Shown here: positions 1 through 12,109 of the stretch, piece after piece
How the letters are laid out: every line of letters begins with the position of its first letter
Numbering within the stretch: the stretch's first letter is position 1
Origin: Avena insularis
Taxonomy: Eukaryota > Streptophyta > Magnoliopsida > Poales > Poaceae
Length of the DNA: 64,000 nucleotides
Assembly (NCBI GenBank): GCA_023614405.1
Contig: CM042685.1
Location: 230,929,661-230,993,660 of the forward strand
Direction of reading: 5' to 3'
Notes under the pieces: model-generated
The model's database searches: none
What the model was told of the DNA's origin: nothing
Seen by the model: only the letters and a program-made list of their open reading frames with translations
Program-made: the position numbers and the translations under genes

Positions 1-1025
1 TCTTTGAGATCATCGTACTGTAGCCCCCGAGGATTGTTCCGGCTTGGACGCAAGGCAGGACAAAGCTCTTAAATTAGAGATGTCAAGCCCCCGAGCGTCG
101 ATCCGACATCCTCAAAGGCGGCTCAAGTCTTGGTCAACAATTGCAATTGCAGTTCCCGAGGTGTCAAGCCTAGTAAAAATCCGGCTTAAAACACCTTAAT
201 CCAAGGAACGCGGCAATGTCAAGCGTTATGTACCTAAAACATAAACACAAAATACAAATGTATTAAATTGTTCCTTTAATCATGTCCAATAAAAATTGTA
301 AGGCGGAATAAACATAGCCTTTGAACAAATGCTTTAAAGCTAAAACAATGCAGAAGTTGAACACATAAAACTGTTTAGGAGGAAAAAACTCAACTAATTT
401 GAACAGTTTATGTAAATTTTTTTTAAGCAAGTGCTGGCTTATCCATTATTCTGGTTTTTATGCTTGACCTTTCATGAGACGGAAGACTCGCAGCACAGAA
501 CTATGTCCTTGGGCGATGATGCCTAATGGCACCGTCCAGAACCCAAGGCCAAAACGCCGGCTTTAAGTGCCAAAAAGTCACTACTCCAGAATCCACATAA
601 AAACAACAGAAAACGTGCATCCAGAAAACTTAAGCTAACGCCCGAAGGCGGGTTTTTGCATGGTACTAGGGCCTTAAACGGTCAAAACTAGTGATTTGCA
701 TGGTACTAGGGCCTTAAACGGTCAAAACTAGTGAAAAATTTATACTCACGAGCGCAAGACAAATCGTGGAAAAGGTATGACCAAAAACGAAAGCGGTAAA
801 AGACTCATAATATGAGTGAACCAATCTTAATCTGATGATCATAAACAATTAAAATAATAAATATAAAGGTACTTAGCTTTTGAGCGAAGTTGGTGTTGTT
901 CGCATTGAAGACGAATCAGACCATGGTGAGACAGCGATGCAGTTCACGGTCATAATGAAGTAGTTCTAGAGAAAAACCAGTCGAAAGGTCATCACGACGG
1001 AAATGAAACCGGACTGCTGCCTGAA
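1..1025. other. Unassigned retrotransposon-like remnant at window start
   Basis: No open reading frame of note. The motif tagcccccgag near base 20 and related agcccccgag and ttcccgag variants up to about 155 resemble the polypurine-tract repeats of the Gypsy element at 50,162-61,394 (there written gtagcccccgag). I infer that this is the internal or LTR-flanking part of a related Gypsy element, but no LTR boundary is visible. It ends where the Copia LTR fragment begins at about 1,026. Confidence 0.35.
655..734. repeat. Perfect 40-bp tandem duplication
   Basis: Two adjacent identical 40-bp units (655-694 and 695-734), each starting tttgcatggtactagggcc. The lack of mismatches suggests a recent replication-slippage event in old repeat DNA. 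Confidence 0.9.
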
Positions 1026-1231
1026 TACGCGATCTTGAGATCGACAAGTGAACGACTACATCACCCACGAGAATCTGCTCTCGTTAACCGCTTTGGATCT
1101 TCGAGGGTTAGTACTCTATCAACTTGTTGCACCGATCTAGTAGATAGATCTTGGCTTGATCATAGATTAGATCTTGACTGTGTGTTCATGTGGTAGAAAT
1201 TTTTTGTTTTCCATGCTATGAACCCCATGCA
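1026..1231 (+). repeat. Truncated 5' LTR of the Copia element
   Basis: Shares with the 3' LTR the run from tacgcgatcttgagatcg to ttttccatgcta, with only scattered mismatches. It ends ...ccccatgca, followed by gtggtattta, a decayed form of the usual Copia primer-binding site. About 1.65 kb of LTR upstream is missing. Confidence 0.8.
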
Positions 1232-4200
1232 GTGGTATTTATATGTAGATCTGTTGCACGAGTAGAACACAATGGTCATTGTGGGCGGTGGTGCTTTTAT
1301 TATCAATTGCTTCTTGTGTACTTTTCATCTTGCGATATGGTGGAATGAAGTGGCCTGGGCTAACCTTACATGACTTCGTTCATGACACTTGCTCCACGCT
1401 CGACATGCAACTTGTATTGCATAAGTGGCTTTGCGGGTGTCTGTCTCTCCCATCATAGTAAAGATTCAATTTCAACGGGCACTTGATAGTTCAAGCATCA
1501 ATGTTGTGGTTCTTGTTCGTAAGTTAGAGCGACACTTATTGAAAGCCCCAAACCACGTAAAACATGCAAAGAAAATTAGAGGCGTCTAACTTTGTTTTGC
1601 AGGGGTGTGCTGTGATGTGATATGGCCATGATTGTGATTATATATGATGTATGCAATGTTCCTTATTGTAAGTAGGCAACCGGCAGGAGCCATATGGTTG
1701 TCTTTTAATTTCGTATAGACCTGCGTGTCTATTATTCAAAGTAGTTGTAATAGTTGATGCTGGTGGACGACAACCATGGAGCGACGCCATTGACCTTGAC
1801 GCCACGCTGGTTGTCGTGGTTTTGTCGACACGTACGCCATAGGGGTATCCCAACGGCGAGTTTAGAGACATGGGGGGAGACAGAGAGCGTCCGGGTCGGC
1901 GTAACACTACCCAGGTTTAGATCTCACGACGGTGGCGAGATCCTACTCCTGCTATAAATCACTATAATGGCAATACGCCGAGTTACAGGATTGGGGGTTC
2001 GCTGTGTGCGGGTAGTGCTATGCACTTGTTGTTCTTGTGCCCTAAGGGCTCCCGTAGGCCGGCTTATATGAGCGCCAGGACCTAGGGTTACATGAAGAGT
2101 CCCAGCCGGATACGGTTACAGAGTCCTAGACTAACACTAACTAGTCTTCGTGTCCTCCAAGGCGCCGACTTCCATCATAGGCGGTGGCACGTCGCCTTCC
2201 ATCTCCTGGCTGGACCTCCGTCTTGTCTATCAGCAACTGGGCCGCCCGGTTATGCCATAGGCCTAACCACCAACTGTGGGCCACCCGGACTTGCCGGTAT
2301 GAGACTATGCCGTAGGTATACCCATTTGGTATATCCACAACACCGGTGATGATGGAGATCATGTTCGTGCTTGAAGATGGAGATCGGAAGCACAAGAAGA
2401 AAGGCCATATCATATCACATATTTTGAATTGCATGTGATGTTAATCCTTTTATGCATCTTGTATTGCTTAGTTCGCGGCGGTAGCATTATAAGATGATCC
2501 CTCTCAAAAAATATCAAGTTATATAGTGTTCGTCCTTAGTAGGCACCGTTGCCAAAGCTCGTTGTTTCGAAGCACCACATGATGATTGGGTGTGTTAGAT
2601 TATGCGAGTGTATACAATGGGAGCAAGCCAGATTTTCTCATGCGGAAGCTAAGGTTTGATCTTGACGAGCCTAGCATGTACAGACATGGTCTCGGAACAC
2701 TGAATACCGAAAGGTAAAGCATGAGTCATATAGATGATATGATGAACATGATGATTGTTCGCCTTTGAAACTATATCATGTCACGTGATGATCGGACTTG
2801 GTGTAGTGAATTTGGTTCGTGTGATCACTAAAACAATGTGAGGGATATTGTTTTGAGTGGGAGTTCAATAGCAATATGATTAAAAGTTGAACACTATTTA
2901 TCATAAATTAAATCAAGGTAAATTTGCATAGTTGTTGTAGTCATTGGCATCCGTTTACCACCTTGCGCTTAGTTATAATTGAGATAATAGAACTATAGAA
3001 TTCTGGTTAGTTACTTTGCGAACTAGTATCGTATTGTTTCGAAGTGTTAATCTAAAGTTTAAAAGTCCTATTGCAAACTTTCAGTAAGTTCCGGTTACTC
3101 CGTGAAGTTTAATAATTGGTATTAAATCAAGAGTGACAATTCCAGTGTTAGTATATAAGTATCATGTTTGTCTCCATGATTCTTGATATTCAAAAGATTG
3201 TTTTAATATCAAGGTTATCTAGGATCTGAAAGAGTTGTTTCATAAACCATGATGTGTGGAAGATATTGCGATATCTGAAATGATGTTTTGGTTGCAACAT
3301 GAGAGAGTATAGTATGGCAAAGTTTATGTTCTCATATTTGATGAGAATTTGAAAAAGGTTGGAGACGCTTGTCGTCCTAATCCTCCAAAAGGTTTTGGAG
3401 AGCAACATTATACTCGCGATTCACCGTTATAAGCTAAAAGTAGATTGATCATGAATAGTTCCATGATAAGGGTGAATATTTGATAAAATGTTTACTACAC
3501 TAAAAGATTACTAAAGAATGGAATTTGAAAGAACACCAAGTATTTGATGATGGTGATCTACTTCAAAGTGCAAGTCCAAAGACATTGGTATTTAACTATA
3601 CATTCTTTGGACTATGTGTCATGTGTATGGCTCCACTATTGATGTTGATAGATTCTTTCGAACAGAAAAAGAAATACTGAAAGATAATCTCAGAAATATA
3701 TGGCAGAAAAAAAAACTAGAATTGTTCAACTTAGGTATATACAGGATATACATGTTATGGCTATATTCTTTGCTTATTAAATAATGTGGTTCTTAAGTAT
3801 TGGATACTGAATTTGTTGGTGTGAATCGTCATACGAAACAACACAATTCATGAACTACAATAGCCTAAGTAACTAGCAAAATAATATGTGATGATGTTCA
3901 TCGAGAACAAATAAAGGGTTGTTGTGTTGCTCGTTAACATCAAAGCTTGCCTTTAAGATTTGTTTTATCAGGTATTATGAGAACAAAAGGGTTGTTCAAA
4001 TAATTGTCGTAATCCATAAAAGATGGATGATTTACAAATGTCGTTGGATAAATCACATCCATAAAAATATTGCTAAAAATGTCGAAAGACAATTGATAAG
4101 AAAGATCACTTAGGAAGTGACATCGCCATTTAAATTATATTGGAAAGAAAACATGAAGAAACTCCATGTGGATGGAATTTTGGAGTCTTTTGATTTTTGA

Positions 4201-5700
4201 TCAAATGACGCTTGTGAAATTTTCCTAGAGATAATTAAAACTCCACTCATAGGCCAAAGGGAACGGATGACTTGCTTATTGGAACTTGTACATATTATTG
4301 TATGAAGTCCATTATGTGTAGTCAAGAGCGATAGATTTCAACTTCATATGCTTTCTCCGAAAATTTGAGTTTATATATAAATATTTACTTAATAAGGATG
4401 AAGTGTGAAACATTTGAAAAGTTTAAATACTTTCAAGATGAAGTGCAAAATCAATGTAACAAGAAAATAAAGAATTTATGATAGGATCATAAAGGAAGAT
4501 ATTTGAGTTATAAAGTTTAGCATAACACCTAAGATTTGAGGAATCGTTCCAAGGATTTGCGTTTCCCGAAACACCATATGAGTATGGAATAATCGAGATA
4601 TGCAATGAAACCTTGTTTGACATGGTAAGATCAAAGGTGTAATTGATAAAACTGCCATTATATTTTAAAGATTAAAGCTTTAGAGACTACCATTTTTCCA
4701 CTGAAAAGAGCTCCATCATAATCCGTTGAAATGACACCATATAAAGATATGGTTTGGGATAAAACCCAAGTTGTCCTTTCTTAAACATTGGTATGCTATG
4801 CATAAGAAAGATGTTTACAACCAAAATCGGATGAACATATCTTTGTATGTTATTTTGAATAATCGTTTAGTATTCCTCCATAACACCAAAGACAAAAATG
4901 TTTGTCGCTTAGAACGTCAAGTTTCTTTGAGAAAGGAATTTTCCGTGAAAAGTTAAGTGGGAGGACAATAGAACTTTGATAAGGTTAAAAGAACCTTAGC
5001 TATATGTGCAAAGTTGCGTAGCGCTGAAAAGTGTTCCGGAGTCAACAACAATGCTCATGGCTCACGTGCCTCAAAGGTTGTGGTCACGGAGGTCTAAGTT
5101 CCTATTGAAACAAGTAGGTCGGGTAACCAATCAAATACCAAGATTTGAGAGTTAAATCATTATTTGACAATAATGATCCGACTACATGGAAAGAAGCGAT
5201 GATGGGCCCTAACTCCGTCAAATGGTTTGAAGCATAAAATCCGTGATAGTTCCATATATGAGAGATCAAGCTTTGAACTTGAAAGACCCTCTGAAAAGGT
5301 GCAAGACCTTACAGTAGTATTTGGATCTATAAAGAAATAGACATGGACGTTTCACATATATGAAATTATCGACATGTCGGGAAAGATTTCACGACAATGT
5401 TCAAAGAGTTTACTATGACAAGATCTTATCTTTCATTAAGCGATATTTAGTCTCGACGGATTAATGTAGAAACCACTACATATAATTTTGTTATGTTGTA
5501 GTTGAATAAAAAAACAAGTTCTTCTAATAGAATGGTTACCTAGGACATGTGCATGACACGGTCCAAAGGGTTTTGTTAATTCAAAGGATGCTAAAAGCAT
5601 ATGCAAACTTCAATGGTTGAAGTAAGCATCACGGAGTTGGAATCTTCACTATGATGAAACTATTAAAAGAGTTTAATTTCATCGAAGACGACGAAGATGC
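1232..5700 (+). other. Degenerate internal domain of the Copia element (5' part)
   Basis: No ORF above about 100 codons. The stretch 2,470-2,900 resembles a non-coding block I recall from Triticeae Copia elements (leader region before and around gag). Beyond about 3,000 the sequence is AT-rich and riddled with stops on both strands. I see no host gene here. Confidence 0.5.
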
Positions 5701-6735
5701 TTGCATTTGCAAGAAATTAAGTGGGAGCACTAAGACATGTTTCTAATACATTATGTGGAAGACATATTGTTTATTGGAAATGATGTATCTTTTTATTGAT
5801 ACAGGTTAAGAATTTCATCTCGATGAAAGGCTTAGGCAGAACCTGAATATTTGGCATCAATGTCTATATGGATAAATTGAGACGCTAATATGGTTGTGCC
5901 AGAAGTACATAGATGAGATATTGAATGAGTTCAATATAGAAACTGCAAGAAAGGTTCTTGTTGCACAGGAAGGATTGAATAAAGATTCAAGTATTTTTGA
6001 TACTTGATATATAAAATCACAAAGAGTACTTTATCAATCATGTTGTGATGTGTACAAATACAGATATGTCCTATGCTCTAAATGTTATGAGCATATACCA
6101 GAATGATTCATAAGATGATTATTAGATGATAGTAAAGATATTCTTATGATCTTTTAGAAGAACTAAGAACATATTATTTTGTAGAAGTGAAAAATAGATG
6201 GTTAGTTCATTGTAAAAGTATTACATTGATACTAGTTTTGTCACAAAGTACAAATTAAGTTTATCTCTATCTAAACTAAGGGTGGCACAATATGATGGAA
6301 AGTAAGTTCCATAATGGATTTGGATGAGTTCCAAAGTTAAGACATTGTGATAGATATTACAACAAAAGGCTAAGTATATGACTGCTATAATAGCAGCAAA
6401 AGAGGGTATTTGTGTCAATTAGTTTGTTATCAAACTAGGTGTGGTTCACAGCGGGATAGTACTATGAAGATATATTATACGACAATATTATCAACATGTT
6501 TTAACCCCAAGGAACTAAAGGTCTCACCAAAGGACCAAATTTATACAAAGCCATCTCATTAGAGAATGAGTGATGCGTAGAGACGCAAAGACATGCAATT
6601 ACACACGGACCTAAAAGTGTCGGATCCAGAGATCAGTTGACCACTAGCAATCGTGTAAATACAACACCGGAAAGCCATAGGTGTTGAATGCACAAAGGTT
6701 TGAAACTAGATTATTGACTCTAGTGCAAGTGGGAG
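5700..6735 (+). pseudogene. Relic of Copia reverse transcriptase and RNase H
   Basis: Translated fragments in shifting plus-strand frames keep Copia pol landmarks. At about 5,740-5,790 a segment reads IHYVEDILFIGND, matching the family catalytic box Y-V-D-D-I-L-L-I-G-N-D with the first Asp changed to Glu. It is followed by LG-x-IFGINVY and by DMSYALNVMS, the counterparts of LGIKIY and DVAYALSVTSRYQ. A CDSTMKIYYDN remnant from the RNase H tail lies near 6,450. Many stops and frameshifts separate them. It cannot encode a functional polymerase. Confidence 0.65.
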
Positions 6736-6737
6736 AC

Positions 6738-8586
6738 TGTTGGAGATATGCCCAAGAGGCAATAATAAAGTGGTTATTATCATATCTTCATGCTTATGAT
6801 AAATGTTTACATACCATGCTATAATTTTATTAACCGGAAACATTAATACTTGTGTGATTTGTAAACATAAAAGAGCCCCTAGTAAAGCCTCTTGTTAAAC
6901 TAGCTTGTTGGTTAATATATGATCATGGCCATATATTAGGAGAATGATGTGATGGACATACTCCTATAGTTAAGTGTAGCATAAAGATCAAGTCATTTTA
7001 TATAGTTCACTTGCTATAAGCTTTCTGATACATAGTAACCTAATTCCTTCGACCATGAGATCATGCTAATCACCATCACCGGAAGGATGCTTTGATGACA
7101 TCAAACACCACACCGTAACTGGGTGGCTATAAAGGTGGCATTAAGTGTTCGGAAAGTATGTGTTGAGGCACATGGATCAAGATTGGGATTTGTCCATCCA
7201 TATGACGGATAGATATACTCCGGGCCCTCTCGGTGGAATGTCATCCAATTAGCTTGCAAGCATGTGACTGTCTCACAAGGGATCACATATCACGGGAACG
7301 AGAAAATAGTACTTATTGGTAACGAGGTTGAACTAGGTATGCAGAGATACCGACGATCAAACCTCGGATAAGTAAAGTATCATGAGACAAAGGGAAATTG
7401 GTATCATATGTAAATGGTTCATTCGATCACGAAGTAATCGTAGAAATATGTGGGAGCCATATGAATTTCCATATTCCTCTATTGGTTATTGATCGGAGAA
7501 GAGTCTCGATCATGTCTGCATAATTCACGAACCGTAGGGAGACACACTTAAGGATTCGATGTTGCTTAGTAGATATGGAATGTGAGTAAAGAGACCGAAT
7601 GTTGTTCGGAGTCTCGGATGGGATCCGGGATATCACGAGGAGATCCGGAATGGTCTGGAGAATAAGATTCATATAAGGAAAGTCCAATTTCGGAGTTCGG
7701 GAATGATTCCTTTGTTTTCACCGGAATGTTCTAGAAGGGTCCAGAAGGTTCACCGATCCGGAAGGGGAAGGGTACATGGATGTGTCATGACAAAGTGTAA
7801 TGGTTGCATCATGTCCTAGGTCACTTGGCTGGACACTTGGAAGAGAGAAATCAAACTCTAATTTGAAAGTCAAAAAAGGCAGTTTGAAAAAGTCAAATCC
7901 CAACATGGTTTCCGAGTTAGGGAGGGTTTCTGAGTTAGGGAGGGTTTCCACATGGGTTGGGAACACCCTTGGACGCCCCCCACCTATATAATGAGGGGTA
8001 GGGGCGCACCCCAAGGTATCCCCCTTGCTCTAGGCGCCCAAGAAACCCTATGTTGGCCGCCGCCCCCCTCTCTAGTTGCGACCAATCTAGATCTCCTCTA
8101 AACCGCTACCGACTAGCTAAACTCTAGTTGCTAGCTACCTCTAAACCTCGGCCCTCTAAACCCTAGATCGCCGGGGCTCCCTCTACTCCACCATACTCGC
8201 TCCGGCTTAGGCGAAGCCCTGCGAAATCTCCCCTCTACTTCCGACACCACGCCGTCATGCTGCCGGAATCGCGAGGAGAGAGCTACAACCTCCGCTTCCT
8301 GCCGAAACAAGGGAGAGGAAGGTCTTCATCGAGTACCCTATGTGTGACCGACTGCGGGAGCACTGCCAGAACGCGGCGCCGGAAGGATCATCTACGCGAT
8401 CTTGAGATCGGCAAGTGAACGACTATATCACCCACGAGAATCTGCTCTCGTTAATCGCTTTGGATCTTCGAGGGTTAGTACTCTATCAACTTGTTGCACC
8501 GATCTAGTAGATAGATCTTGGCTTGATCATAGATTAGATCTTGATTGTGTGTTCATGCGGTAGAATTTTTTTGTTTTCCATGCTAC
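6738..8586 (+). repeat. 3' LTR of the Copia element, interrupted at its 3' end
   Basis: Starts TGTTGGAGATATGCCC directly after the polypurine tract. It contains the usual Angela-type blocks: tattaggagaatgatgtgatgg, aactgggtggctataaaggtg and a promoter-like cacctatataatgagg at 7,980-7,995. Homology to the other LTR copies stops at ccatgctac (8,586), where a truncated unrelated element begins, so the last ~25 bp are missing. Confidence 0.8.
7981..7992 (+). promoter_or_regulatory. TATA box of the Copia LTR promoter
   Basis: The sequence cacctatataatg sits in the second half of the LTR, about 250 bp before a GC-rich, gene-leader-like stretch. This is the expected place for the U3/R promoter in this LTR family. 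The copy at 11,565-11,572 has the degenerate form cataaatag. Confidence 0.5.
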
Positions 8587-9825
8587 ACACCTCTACAATA
8601 AGTATTTCCACCGGCTTGTCCTTTTCTAATAAAGGATTGGGCCACTTGCTGCAGTTATTCATTGTCTTTATTACTTGCACTTTGTTTTTTTGCTTTATCA
8701 GAAAACCCCTAAAAATCCGTTTGCTAAGTATTTACAGAGATTTCCTGCTCCAAACCACTAGTCAACACCTTCTGCTCCTTGTTGGGATCGACACTCCTAT
8801 TTATAGAAAGTACTACGATACACCCCTGAAAGGATACAGATGTCGCCTAGAGGGGGGGTGAATAGGCGATTAAAACTTTTCCTAGAGTGGCTCAACAAAG
8901 GCGGAATAAAACTAGTGTTTACTTTGTTAAGCACAACCTAGAAACAACTAAGGTTCACCTATGTGCACCAACAACTTATGCTAAGCAATACAAGCAACAA
9001 AGTGATAGCAAGATATATATTACTTCAAGCATGAAGGCTATCACATTGTAAAGTGCATAAGTAAAGAGCTCGGGTATAGAGATAACCGAGGCACGCGGGG
9101 ACAACGATATTTTACCGAGTTCCTCCCAACATGGAGTACGTCTCGTCTGGAGAGGGGGTGGTATCAAACCACCAACGCCACAAAAGGCCTCCCTTATTCT
9201 CCAGTGAATCTCACCCCAACGGGATCGATCCACGCTTCCACTATCGGTGCACTTTTCGGTGGCAACCGGAACCTCTCACAAGGTTGGGGCACTTCTCCAC
9301 AACTTAATTGGAGGCTCCCAACAAACACAAAAGGCCACAATGCCACCAAGGCCACAAAACCGTCTAGGGTTCCAAGAACCCAAGAGGGACAAGCTCCAGT
9401 GAGTAACTCAAACCAAATCCTCCGAGGAGAACACAAACCGATGCACCGAATGCAAATGGCAAGAACACCACAAAGATGCTCAAATCCTTCTCTCCCAAAT
9501 TCCACCAAAGCTACAAAAGCTTATGGGGGAATAAGAGAGGAAGAACAATGGAGGAAATCCACAAAAGACTCCAAGATCTAGATCCCAATATGTTCCCCTC
9601 ACTTAGAGGAGAGATTGATCGGTGGGATTGTAGATCTAGATCTCCTCTTTCAAATCCCTCAAGAATATGCAAGAATCATCGGAGGGATCGAGAGAAATCA
9701 ACCTCAAGAAGGTCAACAATGGAGGAGAAAACTTGCAAGAATTGTTGAGGAACCATTGGGGAAGAAGGCCCCTTATATAGGTCACTCCAAAATCCAACCG
9801 TTGCAGCCCAAAAACGCGATTCCCG

Positions 9826-9968
9826 GTACTACCAGACTTTTTCCCGGTACTACCGGACTTTCCCGGCACTACCGGACATTTCCTGGGGTTCCTGGGGGCT
9901 CCAAACGCATTTTTCTCTGCGCTCCTGGTCTGGTACTATCGGATCCTGGTCCGGTACTACCGGTCATC
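9826..9968. repeat. Cluster of short cggtactaccgg-type palindromes
   Basis: Within 140 bp the motif (c)cggtactaccgg and variants (ggtactaccagac, cggcactaccgg, tggtactatcgg, ggtactaccggtc) recurs at least six times. Each is a near-perfect inverted repeat around gtac. They share the gtac core with the longer hairpins at 10,118-10,345. Confidence 0.7.
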
Positions 9969-10117
9969 ACAGAACAAAAACAACCATAACTTTTGCATCC
10001 GGACTCTGATTTCGATTATCTTGGGCTCGTTTCGAAGAGGACAACAACCTCTACAAGATCATGCAAAGAAACATCATGGTCCAGCAAGGTAGGATAGATC
10101 CAAATGACGAAGTAAAA

Positions 10118-10345
10118 AACCTTCTGCCGTGCTAGGTACTAAAATGCGGTACTACCGCTTTTTGGTACCTAGCCCGGCAGTGGCTTTTGGAAACTTGTCA
10201 AAAACCTTCTGCCGTGCTAGGTACTAAAATGTGGTACTACCGCATTTTGGTACCTAGGAGGGCAGTGGCATTTGGCAACTTGGCAAAACCTACTGCCGTG
10301 CTAGGTACTAAAATGCGGTACTACTGCATTTTGGTACCTAGGAAA
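10118..10345. repeat. Three tandem 84-85-bp units, each with a long hairpin
   Basis: The units start at about 10,118, 10,203 and 10,287. Each contains a near-perfect palindrome of 41 bp (10,132-10,172, 10,217-10,257, 10,301-10,341) running from ctaggtactaaaatgc to gcattttggtacctag. In the first two units the outer arms ctgccgtgctagg and cctagcccggcag (or a variant) extend the stem. A transcript of either strand would fold into three consecutive hairpins. Confidence 0.85.
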
Positions 10346-11137
10346 ATTCAAACCTCTATAACTTTTGATTGGTAACTCCGATCGACCCGATTCCAATTGC
10401 GTTGGAAAAAGGACGACATGAGCTACCCTATGAAAGGTGAAAATATTGGTTATCACCAAGTGAGAACGTATCATGTATAATAATGTGAGATACCTCACTT
10501 GGTGAGAAACCGAAAAGCCGCCAAGATCAAAATCGCAACAAGATACAAACGGAAGATCCGATTTTGATGAACAAGAGCTTGTTATGGAGATTACCACAAG
10601 CTCTATATCCTCACATGGATAAGACCAAATAACAACCAAATATGATGATGCAAATATGCAAAGGTTTGAGCTCTCTCTGAACGATGTGACCGAGTTACTC
10701 ATTCGAGAGCCCCTCTTGATAGTACGGTTATCTATCCTTAACCCGGTCTCCTACTAACAATATGAGACCAGCAAAAGGGAAAACCTATCAAGATTATACC
10801 TTTGACTTGAGCATTCCACTTGAGCTCGATGTAGACGATCTTGCCCTTCTCAAGAGGGAACGCCTTTCTTAATTCCTCGTCATCGATCCATAATCACCGA
10901 GAATGGCAAGCATCAAACATGAGATCTTCTATAGATGGTGCATTTTGAGCTTGAGCAATGCATCTTCTTCTCATTTCATCGACCTTGAAGCCACCACATG
11001 CTCCAAGTGATGCTAATGGACAAATCCTACAAGTATAACTTAATACACACATTAGTCCATAAAGATTGTCATTAATTACCAAAACCACACATGGGGGTCC
11101 ACATGTTCTTTCAACCCCCTATACTTGTGGGTCATCA

Positions 11138-12109
11138 GACCGAATGTTGTTTGGAGTCTCGGATGGGATCCGGGATATCTCGAGGAGATCCAGAATGGTC
11201 CAGAGAATAAGATTCATATAAGGAAAGTCTAATTCCGGAGTTCGGGAATGATTCTGGTGTTTTCACCGGAATGATTAGAAGGGTCTAGAAGGTTCGCCAG
11301 ACCGAAAGGGTAAGGGTGCATGAATGTTTCATGACTAAGTGGAATGGTTGCATAATGTCCTAGGTCAAAGGGTTGTGCAAATAAAGAGTTAATGCGAACT
11401 CCAAAATTGAAAGTCAATAGGCAAGTTTGAAAAGTCAAACTAGGACAATGTTTACTAGTGGAGGAAGAAGAGAATCCTTATCTCCCTCCAATACAAGCCT
11501 AGAAGGAGAGGGAGTTGGGGAAGGATTCAAACTCCCCTCTCCCTAGCTTTCCCTCCCTCTCATAAATAGAGGGGAGGGGGGTGCCCCTCCAACACAACAC
11601 CATCACCACCCAAGCTGCCCACGCCACCAGCCACGCCGTCGCCGCCCTAGTCGCTGCCGACTCCACCTCCTCCTCTTCGGCTTCTAAACCCTAGATCGCT
11701 GGGGAAACCCTATTTCTCCACCATAACCCGCTCCGGCTTAGGAGAAGCCCTATGAGATCTTCCCTCTACTTCCGACACCACGCCGTCGTTCTGCGGGAAT
11801 CGCGGGGAGAGAACTACAACCTCCGATGCCTGCTTGAACAAGGGAGAGGAAGGTCTTCATCGAGTACCGAATGTGTGACCGACTGCGGAAGCGCTGCCGG
11901 AACGCAGAGCCGGAAGGATCGTCTACGCGATCTTGAGATCGTCAAGTGTACGACTACATCACCCACGAGAATCTGCTCTCATTAACCGCTTTGGAATCTT
12001 CGAGGATGAGTACTCTAATCGACTCGTTGCTACAATCTAGTAGACAGATCTTGGCCTGTGTGTGTTTATGCGGTAGAATTTTTTATTTTCCATGCTACGA
12101 ACCCCTTCA
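11138..12109 (+). repeat. Second partial Copia LTR (3' half only)
   Basis: Starts abruptly at gaccgaatgttgtttggag and follows bases 7,591-8,586 of the 3' LTR, with indels and clearly more divergence than a recent copy would show. It ends ...acgaaccccttca, the expected LTR end. Its left ~850 bp are missing, exactly where the truncated element ends. It is either part of a second Copia insertion or a product of rearrangement. Confidence 0.75.

Larger units (their letters stand above)
1026..8586 (+). mobile_element. Decayed Copia LTR retrotransposon, Angela/BARE/WIS-like
   Basis: A 5' LTR remnant (1,026-1,231) keeps only the last ~205 bp of the LTR. It matches the 3' LTR (about 8,396-8,586) almost base for base. 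A degenerate primer-binding site (gtggtat) follows it. The internal region has no intact ORF. At the far end a polypurine tract (aagtgggagac, 6,727-6,737) precedes the 3' LTR, which starts TGTTGGAGATATGCCC at 6,738 and runs about 1.85 kb until another element interrupts it at 8,587. LTR length, start and polypurine tract fit the Angela/BARE1/WIS group of Triticeae Copia elements. Loss of most of the 5' LTR and the heavy decay of pol suggest an old insertion. Confidence 0.8.
8827..11113. mobile_element. 2.3-kb TG...CA element (probable solo LTR) with 5-bp target duplication
   Basis: Begins TGAAAGGATACAGATG and ends GTTCTTTCA, flanked by acccc on both sides (8,822-8,826 and 11,114-11,118). Removing the element and one acccc restores gatacaccccctatacttg, which matches the undisturbed paralogue at about 33,000-33,030. 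The 5-bp duplication and TG...CA ends indicate an LTR retrotransposon. No internal domain, primer site or pol is visible, so a solo LTR is the simplest reading. ORFs inside it, up to 125 codons, show no recognisable domain. Confidence 0.8.
8587..11137 (-). mobile_element. Truncated copy of the TGATGACCC LTR family, split by an insertion
   Basis: Bases 8,587-8,826 plus 11,119-11,137 are the reverse complement of the first ~260 bp of the solo LTR at 32,995-34,501 (shared run: ttgatcccaacgaggagcagaaggtg in that copy; cagaaggtg and the tgatgacccacaagtatag start here too). Its start reads ...cttgtgggtcatca at 11,137. The remaining ~1.2 kb of the family is absent, so this is a truncated fragment. 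A separate element occupies 8,827-11,113. Confidence 0.75.

Noticed and set aside
1638..2434. Small ORFs at 1,638-2,434 as host exons
   Set aside because: They lie between the LTRs of the decayed Copia element and show no conserved motif.
9194..9989. Overlapping 90-125-codon ORFs
   Set aside because: They lie inside a solo LTR, overlap each other on both strands and have no recognisable domain.
10118..10345. CRISPR-like array
   Set aside because: Period 84-85 bp with palindromic units and no constant repeat plus variable spacers; plant nuclear DNA. It is a tandem hairpin repeat.
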